Source: Flavobacteriales bacterium UBA6049
GTDB taxonomy: Bacteria; Bacteroidota; Bacteroidia; Flavobacteriales_G; Salibacteraceae
DNA: 23,120 bases
Assembly: GCA_002429085.1 (NCBI GenBank)
Contig: DIYR01000073.1
Location: 1-23,120, forward strand
Direction of reading: 5' to 3'
Shown here: piece after piece, positions 1-7,540 of the stretch
How the letters are laid out: every line of letters begins with the position of its first letter
Position numbering within the stretch: position 1 is the stretch's first letter
Position numbers and translations under genes: made by a program
Notes under the pieces: model-generated
Told to the model about the DNA's origin: nothing
What the model saw: only the letters and a program-made list of their open reading frames with translations
Databases searched by the model: none

Positions 1-1092
1 CTGCCGCACTGGAAAGAGTCTGGGCTCTACTACTACGGAGCTCGTTATTATGCGGATTGGTTATGTAGGTTCGTTAGTGTTGATCCGTTGAAGGACAAAT
101 TCCCTTATTGGTCGTCATTCCAATATTCAGGAAATAACCCCGTCACATTTTACGATCTCGATGGAAAAGAAACTACAAATAATGAAATCACTGGTACACC
201 TACTAACGGGCAGAACAGCAAGCCACCAGAGGACTTTATTGAAATGAGGTTTTATAAGCATCCTGACAAGCCTGTTGGTGATGCTAAAGATTTCGAAACG
301 GGTCTAAGCAATTTTGAACACAACTTGATGTCTTTACCAACTAATACAGCCGCAAGCATTTTAAATTTAAGTATTGATGCTGTAAATTATGTTGCAAAAG
401 AGGTTCAAAATCCAGGGACTTCAAGACCACTTGATGAATTGACAATTCTAATTGATGAATATGTAAAATATATAGAGGATGATGTAGAACGATTCTTTAA
501 TCAAAACGTTGGGGATCAAGTAAGAGAAGTGTACAGTTCATTTATACCCCCCTCAAACTATGAGGGCGCTCTTGAATTTTTAGTCACAAAAAAGTATCGA
601 CTCACAAAGCTAGTGTTCCAAAACTCGCCTCAAGTCCGGCAACAAATAGTGTTAGCAATACTTTTGATACTTTCAAAAGAGGAGATGATGTTACAAAGAA
701 AAAAGCTAAGTCAGGTATAGCCAATCAAGGTTACGAATCACCCTCATCAGAAGAATTACTTGAAATTTGTATTAAACAACAAGAAGGTACTCCATTAGAT
801 ATTATTAGGAGGGGCAAAAATTTATGGAAGTAAAGACATAAGTGGCTCCACTTATGATCTTGCATTTTTTGAAGGAGCTAACGTTAAAATGGCAGAGATT
901 CTAAACAGTATTTCTAAACAGGCTATGGATTCTAGTGCCAAGTCAGTAACCCTTAGAGGTCATGCAACAATTAACCCAGATTTGAACAAGTTATCTTAAA
1001 AATTGAAAAAAATGGTGATAATTTTATGGGCTTGGCAGATCAGTGGAGGTGTATCCAGTAGTTCATTAGTAACATTTAAAAAGGCTTTATGA
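1..1092 (+). pseudogene. Rhs/YD-repeat polymorphic toxin, C-terminal part with frameshifted tail
   Basis: The reading frame is open from base 1, so the gene begins outside the window. The first residues (GLYYYGARYYADWL, then SVDPL, NNPVTFYDLDGKE) are the hallmark end of an Rhs core, which encloses a variable toxic C-terminal domain. After that the frame runs to a stop at 718-720, but coding sense appears to continue in other frames. It passes from frame 1 to frame 3 near the A6 run at 588-593 (giving VSTHKASVPKLASS and SNTFDTFKRGDDVTKKKAKS). It returns to frame 1 around 799-830 (GGAKIYGSKDISGSTYDLAFF, stop at 997). It moves to frame 3 near 996 (LKIEKNGDNFMGLADQ) and back to frame 1 near 1042 (SGGVSSSSLVTFKKAL, stop 1090-1092). 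The Rhs call is secure. The tail domain is unrecognised. Reading it as a decayed toxin is inference; clustered homopolymer sequencing errors are the alternative. Confidence 0.75.
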
Positions 1093-1093
1093 A

Positions 1094-1501
1094 ATGAACG
1101 CAAATAGATTTTTAAAGAAAATAAGCAACCCAGAAGAATTATCAAGACTCAAATCTCAAAAAAGTCTGAGTAAATCTCAGATCAATAGACTTAATGACTT
1201 CAACACAGAAGCACTTGTTGCTGTAGACTTTATTGAAGACCAAATCAATTTTGTAATAGAAACTAATGGATTATGGTACTCAACTCAGTCAGGGAAGTTA
1301 AAACTCCTGAATTATGACAGTATCTCAGAGACTTCGATGTTCATTGACCCAAATATTCAAACAAAAGGCGAAATACATAAAGTTGAAATACTAACAAAGG
1401 AAGGGGACACAATCATTTTAAACTGTTCTGACAACGATGGTTTTGTTGTCAGACGTCTTATTGAATTTGGAAAAAATTCGTCTGGTAAAATTCAGGCATA
1501 A
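1094..1501 (+). CDS. Small protein, candidate immunity protein of the Rhs toxin
   Basis: This 135-residue protein has no signal peptide and no membrane segment, so it should be cytosolic. The N-terminal 45 residues are charged and probably helical (NRFLKKISNPEELSRLKSQK). Residues from about 50 to 128 alternate in a strand-like pattern (ALVAVDFIEDQINFVIETNG, then GEIHKVEILTKEGDTIILNC) and end in a helix (GFVVRRLIEFGK), an arrangement resembling a small PH-like beta barrel capped by a helix. That fold suggestion is only an impression. The ATG lies one base after the last stop of the frameshifted Rhs tail, which is where cognate immunity genes of polymorphic toxins normally sit, so the immunity role is inferred from position. 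It is intact although the toxin tail is broken. An intrinsic terminator follows at 1574-1608. Confidence 0.6.
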   Translation: MNANRFLKKISNPEELSRLKSQKSLSKSQINRLNDFNTEALVAVDFIEDQINFVIETNGLWYSTQSGKLKLLNYDSISETSMFIDPNIQTKGEIHKVEILTKEGDTIILNCSDNDGFVVRRLIEFGKNSSGKIQA

Positions 1502-1573
1502 TTAAATCAGAGTAAATCACTTCTGGTTATTCTCCTCAATAACGAGTGTTTCTCAACGCTAATGTGAACAATA

Positions 1574-1608
1574 AAAAAGCCTCGGCAGTGCTGGGGCTTT
1601 TTCTTTTT
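1574..1608 (+). terminator. Intrinsic terminator after the putative immunity gene
   Basis: An A-run leads into a GC-rich hairpin (AAAAAGCC paired with GGCTTTTT, the inner stem continuing through two G-T wobbles) followed by TTTTTCTTTTT. It would end transcription of the Rhs/immunity unit and is symmetric enough to work on both strands. Confidence 0.75.
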
Positions 1609-1675
1609 AGTTGGTAGATGCTCTTCGAAGGACAGGACTATCTCATTCGGAGATAGGAAAGCAAACTCCAACTAA
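1607..1675. repeat. Nested inverted repeat between two terminators
   Basis: Outer arms TTAGTTGG (1607-1614) and CCAACTAA (1668-1675) are perfectly complementary. Inside are TGCT/AGCA (around 1619 and 1660), a palindrome CTTCGAAG, and a perfect 7-base-pair hairpin CTATCTC/GAGATAG with a 5-base loop (1638-1656). The stretch could fold into a branched structure as RNA or a cruciform as DNA. A short open frame through it (1611-1796) has no coding character. It may be a palindromic repeat element or a small structured RNA; nothing in this window has a second copy. Confidence 0.45.
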
Positions 1676-1678
1676 CAC

Positions 1679-1711
1679 AAAAAAAGGTTGCTTCATAAAT
1701 GAAACAACCTT
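1679..1711 (-). terminator. Intrinsic terminator of the HNH gene
   Basis: The arms 1684-1696 (AAGGTTGCTTCAT) and 1699-1711 form a 13-base-pair stem with one mismatch and a two-base loop. On the minus strand the stem is followed by a run of seven T (1685 down to 1679), the layout of a Rho-independent terminator. It sits 35 bases beyond the stop codon of the minus-strand HNH gene. Confidence 0.7.
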
Positions 1712-1745
1712 CTTTGACTTCCTCATAGGCTCTTTAGGAAGAGTA

Positions 1746-2318
1746 TTAATCTACTTCTATGTGTCCCCAATTTTCTCCGCGTCTAATGCGGTTTAACTGA
1801 GTGTGGGTGATGCCAAACTCTCTGGCAATTTTATAAAGTGGATTATTGCTCCTCTTGAGCTTCTTTTTTAATCGAATAACCTGTGTTTCAGTTAACTTAG
1901 AATTGGTAACCTTTCCTTTAATTTTACTTAAAGCCGCCTGAACTCTTGGGTTCATTTGGTTGTGCTCGGTTAGCTCATTTCTTGTAACCCAAAGCAGATT
2001 ATCTGCGCGATTGTCTAGCAAGTTAAAATTTTCGTGGATAACAAAGCGATGTTTTGCCGTTGGTCTTCTAACAAATGATGTTGCAACCAATCTGTGAACA
2101 GCTTTTAGCGAACGACTTCGCTTACGTGTATCGTCCATTTTAAATCCTGCGTAGTAATATCCGTTACCTAAATACTGTTTAATAATATCCCACTGTTCAG
2201 ATGCACCGTTGTACCAGCGCAACCTCCCGAGGTTAGATACCTCGTACTTCTCGGTGGGGCGAATTCCAGGAAAAGCTACCGGCTTCCATTCTTCCTGAAT
2301 GAAGCTACTCTTACTCAT
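1746..2318 (-). CDS. NUMOD4-HNH endonuclease-like protein with C-terminal helix-turn-helix
   Basis: This 190-residue protein has the modular build of free-standing homing-type HNH endonucleases. Residues 10-34 are a NUMOD4 motif (EEWKPVAFPG..., YEVSNLGRLR). Residues 73-113 are the HNH region: AVHRLVATSF, then VIHENFNLLDNRADNLLWVT, with candidate catalytic/metal residues H75, H95 and N103 and the usual NL.WVT ending. Residues 140-185 form a DNA-binding helix-turn-helix (KLTETQVIRL, YKIAREFGITHTQLNRIRRG). The second histidine sits in IHENFN rather than the common NHIDGN, so activity is not certain. The start is the first ATG in frame; there is no obvious Shine-Dalgarno. It is divergent from paaZ and has its own terminator (1679-1711). 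The target is unknown. It is probably a mobile or selfish gene, and no intron or intein host gene is visible beside it. Confidence 0.85.
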   Translation of the reverse strand: MSKSSFIQEEWKPVAFPGIRPTEKYEVSNLGRLRWYNGASEQWDIIKQYLGNGYYYAGFKMDDTRKRSRSLKAVHRLVATSFVRRPTAKHRFVIHENFNLLDNRADNLLWVTRNELTEHNQMNPRVQAALSKIKGKVTNSKLTETQVIRLKKKLKRSNNPLYKIAREFGITHTQLNRIRRGENWGHIEVD

Positions 2319-2341
2319 AAGGGTATTTTAAGGTTTAAGGA

Positions 2342-2361
2342 GATTCTCTAAGGAGAGAATC
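2342..2361. repeat. Perfect stem-loop in the leader of the HNH gene
   Basis: GATTCTCT (2342-2349) and AGAGAATC (2354-2361) form an 8-base-pair stem with an AAGG loop, 23 bases upstream of the minus-strand HNH start codon. There is no T-run on either side, so it is more likely an operator or a 5' leader structure than a terminator. The rest of 2362-2496 holds no convincing gene; a 32-codon frame at 2385-2483 shows no coding signal. Confidence 0.4.
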
Positions 2362-2496
2362 GGCTTAGCAATATATCAATTAATATGAAAATGAACAAGT
2401 TAGAAAGGATTAAACCCAGTTCACACCAATCTATTCTAATGAAACCACTTCTACCCTATTCTGTAGCGATGCAATTCCATTAATTTAGTCACTCAA

Positions 2497-4557
2497 ATGA
2501 ATGATATGCGCAAACTTGAAAACTATATAACAGGATCTTGGCAAACTGGAGGTGGCGAAGGCAAGCCATTGTTCAATGCCATTACCGGAGAGCAAATAGC
2601 TACTGCAAGTACTGAAGGAGTAAATTTTGCAGATGTATTGCAATACGGTCGAGAAACTGGCGGGCCAGCTCTACGAAAATTAACCTTCCACGAGCGTGGA
2701 AGAATGCTAAAAGCCTTGGCGTTTCACTTGCTTTCTAAAAAAGAAGAATTCTATAAAATCAGTTGGGCTACAGGAGCAACGCGTGCCGATAGCTGGATTG
2801 ATATTGAAGGGGGAATCGGAAACTTGTTTTCTAATGCAAGTTTGAGAAAGCAATTCCCGAATGAGCGCTTTTATGTGGATGGCGAAATGATCAACTTATC
2901 AAAATCTGGTCAGTTTGTTGGTCATCATATTATGGTTCCTAAAGAAGGAGTTGCCCTGCACATAAACGCATACAACTTTCCTGTTTGGGGGATGTTAGAA
3001 AAGGTAGCTGTAAACTGGTTAGCAGGTGTTCCTTCTGTAGTAAAACCAGCTACGGTTACATCGTTTTTAACGGAAGCTGTTGTAAAAGAAATTATAGCAT
3101 CTGGTATTCTACCAGAAGGTAGCATCCAATTAATTTGTGGTTCGGCAAACGGAATCATCGATCACGTTGAATCTCAAGACGTGGTAACATTTACAGGATC
3201 TGCTTACACGGGTCATCAACTAAAATCTAACAAACGAGTAATTGAGCATTCTGTTCCATTCAACTTAGAAGCAGATTCATTGAATGCTTCTGTATTGGGT
3301 GAAGATGCAAAGCCAGGCACTCCAGAGTTCGACATCTTTGTTAAAGAGGTTCGCAAAGAAATGACAACCAAGGCTGGTCAAAAATGTACGGCAATCAGAC
3401 GCATCATGGTTCCAGAAAGCTTGGTAGAAGATGTGCAGATTGCACTAGGTCAGCAATTAGCCAAAACAACGGTTGGAGATCCAAATGTAGAAGGTGTTCG
3501 CATGGGAGCTTTAGCTGGTGCTAGTCAACGCGAAGAAGTACGTGAGAAAGTATTGGAGCTGTCGCACTCACAAGAAATTGTATATGGTAGCTTAGATCAA
3601 TTTGATGTAGTTGGTGCAGATAAAGACAAAGGTGCATTCTTATCTCCCATATTGATGTTGAACAGAGATCCGTTCACCAACACTTCAGTTCACGAATTAG
3701 AGGCATTTGGTCCAGTTGCAACCATTCTTCCTTACAAGAACGTAGAAGATGCCATCCGTTTAACGAAAATGGGTAAAGGTTCATTGGTTACTTCTATCGC
3801 AACAGCAGATAACGATTTAGCCAAAGAATTTGTGCTAGGTACAGCTGCTTACAACGGCCGTATTCTGGTAATGAACGAAAACATGGCCAAAGAAAGTACT
3901 GGTCATGGTTCTCCACTTCCAACATTGGTTCACGGTGGCCCAGGTAGAGCCGGTGGCGGTGAAGAAATGGGTGGTAAGCGAGGTGTACTGCACTATTTAC
4001 AACGCACTGCTATTCAAGGAACTCCGCAAACGTTAACCAAGATCACCAATGTATTCCAATATGGTGCAGAACAACCTGAAGCTCAGCCTCACGTATTCCG
4101 CAAGCATTTTGAAGAGTTAGAAATTGGTGAAACCGTATTTACACACAAGCATACTGTTACAGATGCTGATATCGTAAACTTTGCGAACGTTAGTGGCGAT
4201 AATTTCTACGCCCACATGGATGCAACTTCACTAGATGGAACCATCTTTGAACAACGCGTAGCACACGGATACTTTATTCTGTCTAAAGCAGCTGGTTTAT
4301 TTGTTGATCCTAAGAAGGGGCCAGTTCTATTAAACTATGGGCTAGACGAAGCTCGATTTGTGAAACCAGTTTATCCAGGCGCTACTATTGGAGTGCGCTT
4401 TACGGTAAAAGAAAAGGTTGATCAAGAAAAGCGTAGTGAAGATGACATCGCAAAAGGAATTGTGAAGTTTTTGGTAGATGTATACGATGAAACGGGCGAA
4501 ACCGTGGCCTTGGCGACTATTTTAACCATGGTTAAAAAAATAGATCAAAGCGCATAA
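2497..4557 (+). CDS. paaZ: PaaZ: oxepin-CoA hydrolase / 3-oxo-5,6-dehydrosuberyl-CoA semialdehyde dehydrogenase
   Basis: A bifunctional cytosolic enzyme of the aerobic phenylacetyl-CoA pathway: the C-terminal hydratase domain opens the oxepin-CoA ring, and the N-terminal aldehyde dehydrogenase oxidises the resulting semialdehyde with NADP+. The 686 residues match the family length (about 680). Residues 1-515 are the dehydrogenase, with catalytic Cys297 in TKAGQKCTAIRR and general base Glu258 in FNLEAD. Residues 530-680 are a MaoC-like hotdog domain with the catalytic pair Asp568/His573 in SGDNFYAHMD, followed by VAHGYFILSKAAG. Both active sites look intact. The start at 2497 could instead be the ATG nine bases later. 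The other paa genes are not in this window, so paaZ is either away from its operon or serves as a stand-alone enzyme. It overlaps the next gene by one base (TAATG), implying translational coupling. Confidence 0.95.
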   Translation: MNDMRKLENYITGSWQTGGGEGKPLFNAITGEQIATASTEGVNFADVLQYGRETGGPALRKLTFHERGRMLKALAFHLLSKKEEFYKISWATGATRADSWIDIEGGIGNLFSNASLRKQFPNERFYVDGEMINLSKSGQFVGHHIMVPKEGVALHINAYNFPVWGMLEKVAVNWLAGVPSVVKPATVTSFLTEAVVKEIIASGILPEGSIQLICGSANGIIDHVESQDVVTFTGSAYTGHQLKSNKRVIEHSVPFNLEADSLNASVLGEDAKPGTPEFDIFVKEVRKEMTTKAGQKCTAIRRIMVPESLVEDVQIALGQQLAKTTVGDPNVEGVRMGALAGASQREEVREKVLELSHSQEIVYGSLDQFDVVGADKDKGAFLSPILMLNRDPFTNTSVHELEAFGPVATILPYKNVEDAIRLTKMGKGSLVTSIATADNDLAKEFVLGTAAYNGRILVMNENMAKESTGHGSPLPTLVHGGPGRAGGGEEMGGKRGVLHYLQRTAIQGTPQTLTKITNVFQYGAEQPEAQPHVFRKHFEELEIGETVFTHKHTVTDADIVNFANVSGDNFYAHMDATSLDGTIFEQRVAHGYFILSKAAGLFVDPKKGPVLLNYGLDEARFVKPVYPGATIGVRFTVKEKVDQEKRSEDDIAKGIVKFLVDVYDETGETVALATILTMVKKIDQSA

Positions 4558-4907
4558 TGGCAGCTGGATTCATACAATGGAAAAATGGGGTGGCACCAGA
4601 GCCACCCTATTATGCTTCTATCTTTAACTACACCTTGGGTAATGACCTTACTGGTTATGAAGAGATGGATGACGAGACATTGAAACTTGCCCAAGCAACT
4701 CCTGGTTACTTAGGGTTTGAAAGTCATAAAACAGATAAACGAGGTTCATTCATCAGCTACTGGAAAGACCTCGATGCTATTGATACATGGCGAAAAAACA
4801 CCGTACATCAAGTGGCCAAAAAATCTGGTAAACAACAGTGGTACAGCTACTACAGCAGTATGATTGCCAAGGTTGAAAGCGCTCGATTTCATGTATCTAG
4901 TGCATGA
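4557..4907 (+). CDS. ABM-domain (antibiotic biosynthesis monooxygenase-like) protein
   Basis: A 116-residue cytosolic protein with the dimeric alpha/beta-barrel pattern of the ABM family: YYASIFNYTLG at the start, GYLGFESHKT in the middle, then SFISYWKDLDAIDTWRKNTVHQVAKK and a final strand (AKVESARFHV). Such proteins include quinol and haem-dependent oxygenases and many of unknown role; no cofactor-specific residue can be called with confidence. Its ATG shares one base with the paaZ stop codon, so the two are almost surely made from one transcript. This suggests a role with PaaZ, for example acting on a reactive pathway by-product, but that is inference. Confidence 0.8.
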   Translation: MAAGFIQWKNGVAPEPPYYASIFNYTLGNDLTGYEEMDDETLKLAQATPGYLGFESHKTDKRGSFISYWKDLDAIDTWRKNTVHQVAKKSGKQQWYSYYSSMIAKVESARFHVSSA

Positions 4908-5014
4908 AACTAAAGACTGAACTTTATTTTGTTTTTTTAATAGTTCGACCTATTCTTGTGTTTAGAATCTACATTAAATAACACATTTACAAACTCACAA
5001 TCTATTTACTCGTT

Positions 5015-7540
5015 ATGAAAACTAACATCTTACCATTGGCTATTGCTTGCCTCCCACTTACTGTTTTTTCACAAAACATTTACCCTGACGGACTTGAAGA
5101 ACCACTCTCGGATAGAATTTTGTATGTTGAAAATCAAGGTCAACTGAGAAACTCAGATGGAAACTCAGCAGATCAGATTTTTGTATACTCTACAGGAACA
5201 CAAGAATCATCATTTTTTGCTCCGTCAAAATTTCATATTTCTGGAACTTCTTTTGCAGAGAATGAAGATGACCCCAACACAATCCACCGTCTAGATTTTC
5301 AGTTCAATACTGAAGATGCTCTAGTTTACCCTCAAATTTTAGAGGAATCTGAAACCAAATTACGGGTCTACAATGAAAAAGGTTTTTTTGAGGACTTGAA
5401 AGTTGGTTCCAGAGTAGTTTATGAGAATGTGAACCATCAAACTGATGTGCATTTCTACTCTAATGAATTCGGACCAAAATCAAGCATCGTATTCAAACCA
5501 GATGCCAATCCTGAAAATTTTGAGTTAACCGTATATGGACATGATCAAATCATTGAAACCCAAGGTTACACTGTAATTCAGAAAGATGATTATGCATATC
5601 CTATACCCTATGGATATGCATATCAGGTTGATGAAGATGGAACAGTCATTCCACTTTCATGGCAACCAAACTATATTCATGTAGGAGGCGGGAAATTAAA
5701 GTTTGATAATCTAGGAAATTGGAACCCTGAACACACCTTAATTTTTCAATTTGGTGCTTTAAGCTCCTCTAGCACTGCCCCTCAATATGTGGATTGGTGT
5801 ACTCTTATCACAACTGGTGCTACCTCATCAATAGTAGATTTGAAAACTGACAATTCAGGAAACTTATACGCAACAGGATATACCTACAGTTCTTCTTTCC
5901 CTGTTACTAACACGGCATTTCAAACAAATAACTCAGGTAAAGACGACTACTTTGTGCTCAAATTCGATGTAAATCATGAATTAGTATGGTCAACATACTT
6001 GGGAGGTTCCGAAGATGACAACGCAGATTACGGCCCTATTGAAACAGGATTAAACCAAGGTAAACTTCTAGTTGCTACAACTACAAACTCCAAAGATTTT
6101 CCTTTATTGAACCCTGGTGGCGGAGCATTTTTTGATGACGTTAACACGTGTAGTCCAAATGGATCAAGTCCAAGCTGCAAGTCTGGGGTCATTTTCGAAT
6201 TTAGCAGCAATGGCCAATTAACTTACTCTACATACTTTGGTGATTACAAATCTGATGGTGTGTTGCGATCCGTTGAGGTAGATGAAGAAAATGGAAATTA
6301 TTTTGTTATAGGCAATGGGAAGTTTCAATATCTCAACCCTGGAAATGGAGCTTATTTTTCTACAACAGGCTCAGGCCTAGTAGCTCAATTTAGTTCGCAG
6401 CATAAATTGCTTTGGTCTACTTCCTTTGGCGTGTCTGGAACTTGGATTTATGACTGCGAAATTGATAACTCAGGAAATTTAATTGTAGTTGGCTTTACAA
6501 ATGATGATTCTGGATTCCCGATTTTACCGCGTACAGGAGCCTATAATGAAGCTAGTTTTTCAGGAGGGAACTTTGACGGATTCATCGCACAATTCAACTC
6601 TTCTTTGGAACAAGAGTGGACCACCTTTGTAGGAGGAATCAGCAATGACAAATTATGGAAACTAGATATTTCAGAAGATAATGAACTAGTTGTGTGTGGG
6701 CATACAGAATCTCAATCAGGGCTCCCTATCTCAACAAATGCTGCTGGATTTATGCAAGATAACTTTGGTGGTATTGGATCTGTTGGATTAGATGTTGGTG
6801 ATGGGGTACTTATTTCATTTGATGAGAAAAGAGCAATCAAAAAATGCTCCTATTTTGGAGGTAGTTCAACTGATAAGCTAATGGATATTGAATCTCACCA
6901 TGGACGTACATTTGCTATCGGAAACAGTGCATCATCATCTTCCACTCTTCCATTTCCGACCTCTAGCCCGCAAAACCTTTATATTCAACCTAATCATCAA
7001 GATGGGCATGATGTAAATTTTGATGGAATAGTCATTGGCTTTGATAAGTCATCTGATTTACATTGGTCAACCTATTTAGGAAGCTATGGTGGAGCACCTT
7101 GGAAGACTGACATATTGAATAGCCTTGAATTTGATGGATTTGACAAATTATATGTTGGAGGAATAGTATCGAGCCAAACTGGGGTACCATTTAAAAACCC
7201 CAATGGAAATGCATGGTTTAATAACACCAGTTCTGGTTATGAATCGCTTATTTGCCTTTTTGATTTATCAGAAAATTCTGCTTTAAACATAAATAAGAAT
7301 ATTCGTTCTGAAAGGTCGTTAGAAATATATCCAAACCCTTTTATTGATAATATCCGCCTAATTGGAGATGTAGTTGATAAAATAAAGCTAGTACAGGTTT
7401 ATGACATGCAGGGGCGTCTGCTGTTAAGTGAGCAACCTCTAAATAATGCGGTAAACCTTGAAACATTGAACTCTGGCACGTACATTATGAGTTACACGGA
7501 TGGTGATGTTTCACACTCTCAAGTAATCATTAAACAATGA
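5015..7540 (+). CDS. Secreted SBBP-repeat beta-propeller-like protein with T9SS type A sorting domain
   Basis: 841 residues. Residues 1-19 are a Sec signal peptide ending VFSQ. The next ~230 residues begin with ILYVENQGQLRNSD, the characteristic opening (F/Y-x-ENxGQ) of the N-terminal domain that precedes SBBP repeats in Bacteroidota. Roughly residues 270-750 consist of repeated units of the type GNLYATGYTYSSSFPV ... DDYFVLKFD ... LVWSTYLGGS, recurring as STYFGD, STSFGVSG, TTFVGGISNDKLWK, SYFGGSSTDKLMDIE and STYLGSYGG; these are SBBP beta-propeller repeats. Residues 766-841 are the T9SS type A C-terminal domain (LEIYPNPFIDNIRL, VYDMQGRLL, LNSGTYIMSY). It should be exported across the outer membrane and attached or released by the Por system. 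The function is unknown, perhaps adhesion or polymer binding. It overlaps the next gene by four bases (ATGA). Confidence 0.9.
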   Translation: MKTNILPLAIACLPLTVFSQNIYPDGLEEPLSDRILYVENQGQLRNSDGNSADQIFVYSTGTQESSFFAPSKFHISGTSFAENEDDPNTIHRLDFQFNTEDALVYPQILEESETKLRVYNEKGFFEDLKVGSRVVYENVNHQTDVHFYSNEFGPKSSIVFKPDANPENFELTVYGHDQIIETQGYTVIQKDDYAYPIPYGYAYQVDEDGTVIPLSWQPNYIHVGGGKLKFDNLGNWNPEHTLIFQFGALSSSSTAPQYVDWCTLITTGATSSIVDLKTDNSGNLYATGYTYSSSFPVTNTAFQTNNSGKDDYFVLKFDVNHELVWSTYLGGSEDDNADYGPIETGLNQGKLLVATTTNSKDFPLLNPGGGAFFDDVNTCSPNGSSPSCKSGVIFEFSSNGQLTYSTYFGDYKSDGVLRSVEVDEENGNYFVIGNGKFQYLNPGNGAYFSTTGSGLVAQFSSQHKLLWSTSFGVSGTWIYDCEIDNSGNLIVVGFTNDDSGFPILPRTGAYNEASFSGGNFDGFIAQFNSSLEQEWTTFVGGISNDKLWKLDISEDNELVVCGHTESQSGLPISTNAAGFMQDNFGGIGSVGLDVGDGVLISFDEKRAIKKCSYFGGSSTDKLMDIESHHGRTFAIGNSASSSSTLPFPTSSPQNLYIQPNHQDGHDVNFDGIVIGFDKSSDLHWSTYLGSYGGAPWKTDILNSLEFDGFDKLYVGGIVSSQTGVPFKNPNGNAWFNNTSSGYESLICLFDLSENSALNINKNIRSERSLEIYPNPFIDNIRLIGDVVDKIKLVQVYDMQGRLLLSEQPLNNAVNLETLNSGTYIMSYTDGDVSHSQVIIKQ

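Noticed and set aside
1606..1680. tRNA-like appearance (TAGTTGGTAGATGCTC resembles a D-arm)
   Set aside because: No acceptor stem, anticodon arm or T-arm with TTCGA in the right place; the pairing found fits a nested palindrome, not a cloverleaf.
1611..1796. 61-codon open frame (MVDALRRTGLSHSEIGK...)
   Set aside because: It runs through a nested inverted repeat and a terminator and into the opposite-strand HNH gene; no promoter or coding character supports it.
2385..2483. 32-codon frame upstream of paaZ, possible leader peptide
   Set aside because: No promoter, no repeated regulatory codons and no following attenuator hairpin; an open frame of this size is expected by chance.
2925..3158. 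Minus-strand open frame inside paaZ
   Set aside because: A shadow of strongly conserved paaZ codons; no features of its own.
4908..5014. T-rich stretch after the ABM gene as a terminator
   Set aside because: Only a 5-base inverted repeat (GAACT/AGTTC) with an 18-base spacer; no stable stem before the T-run.
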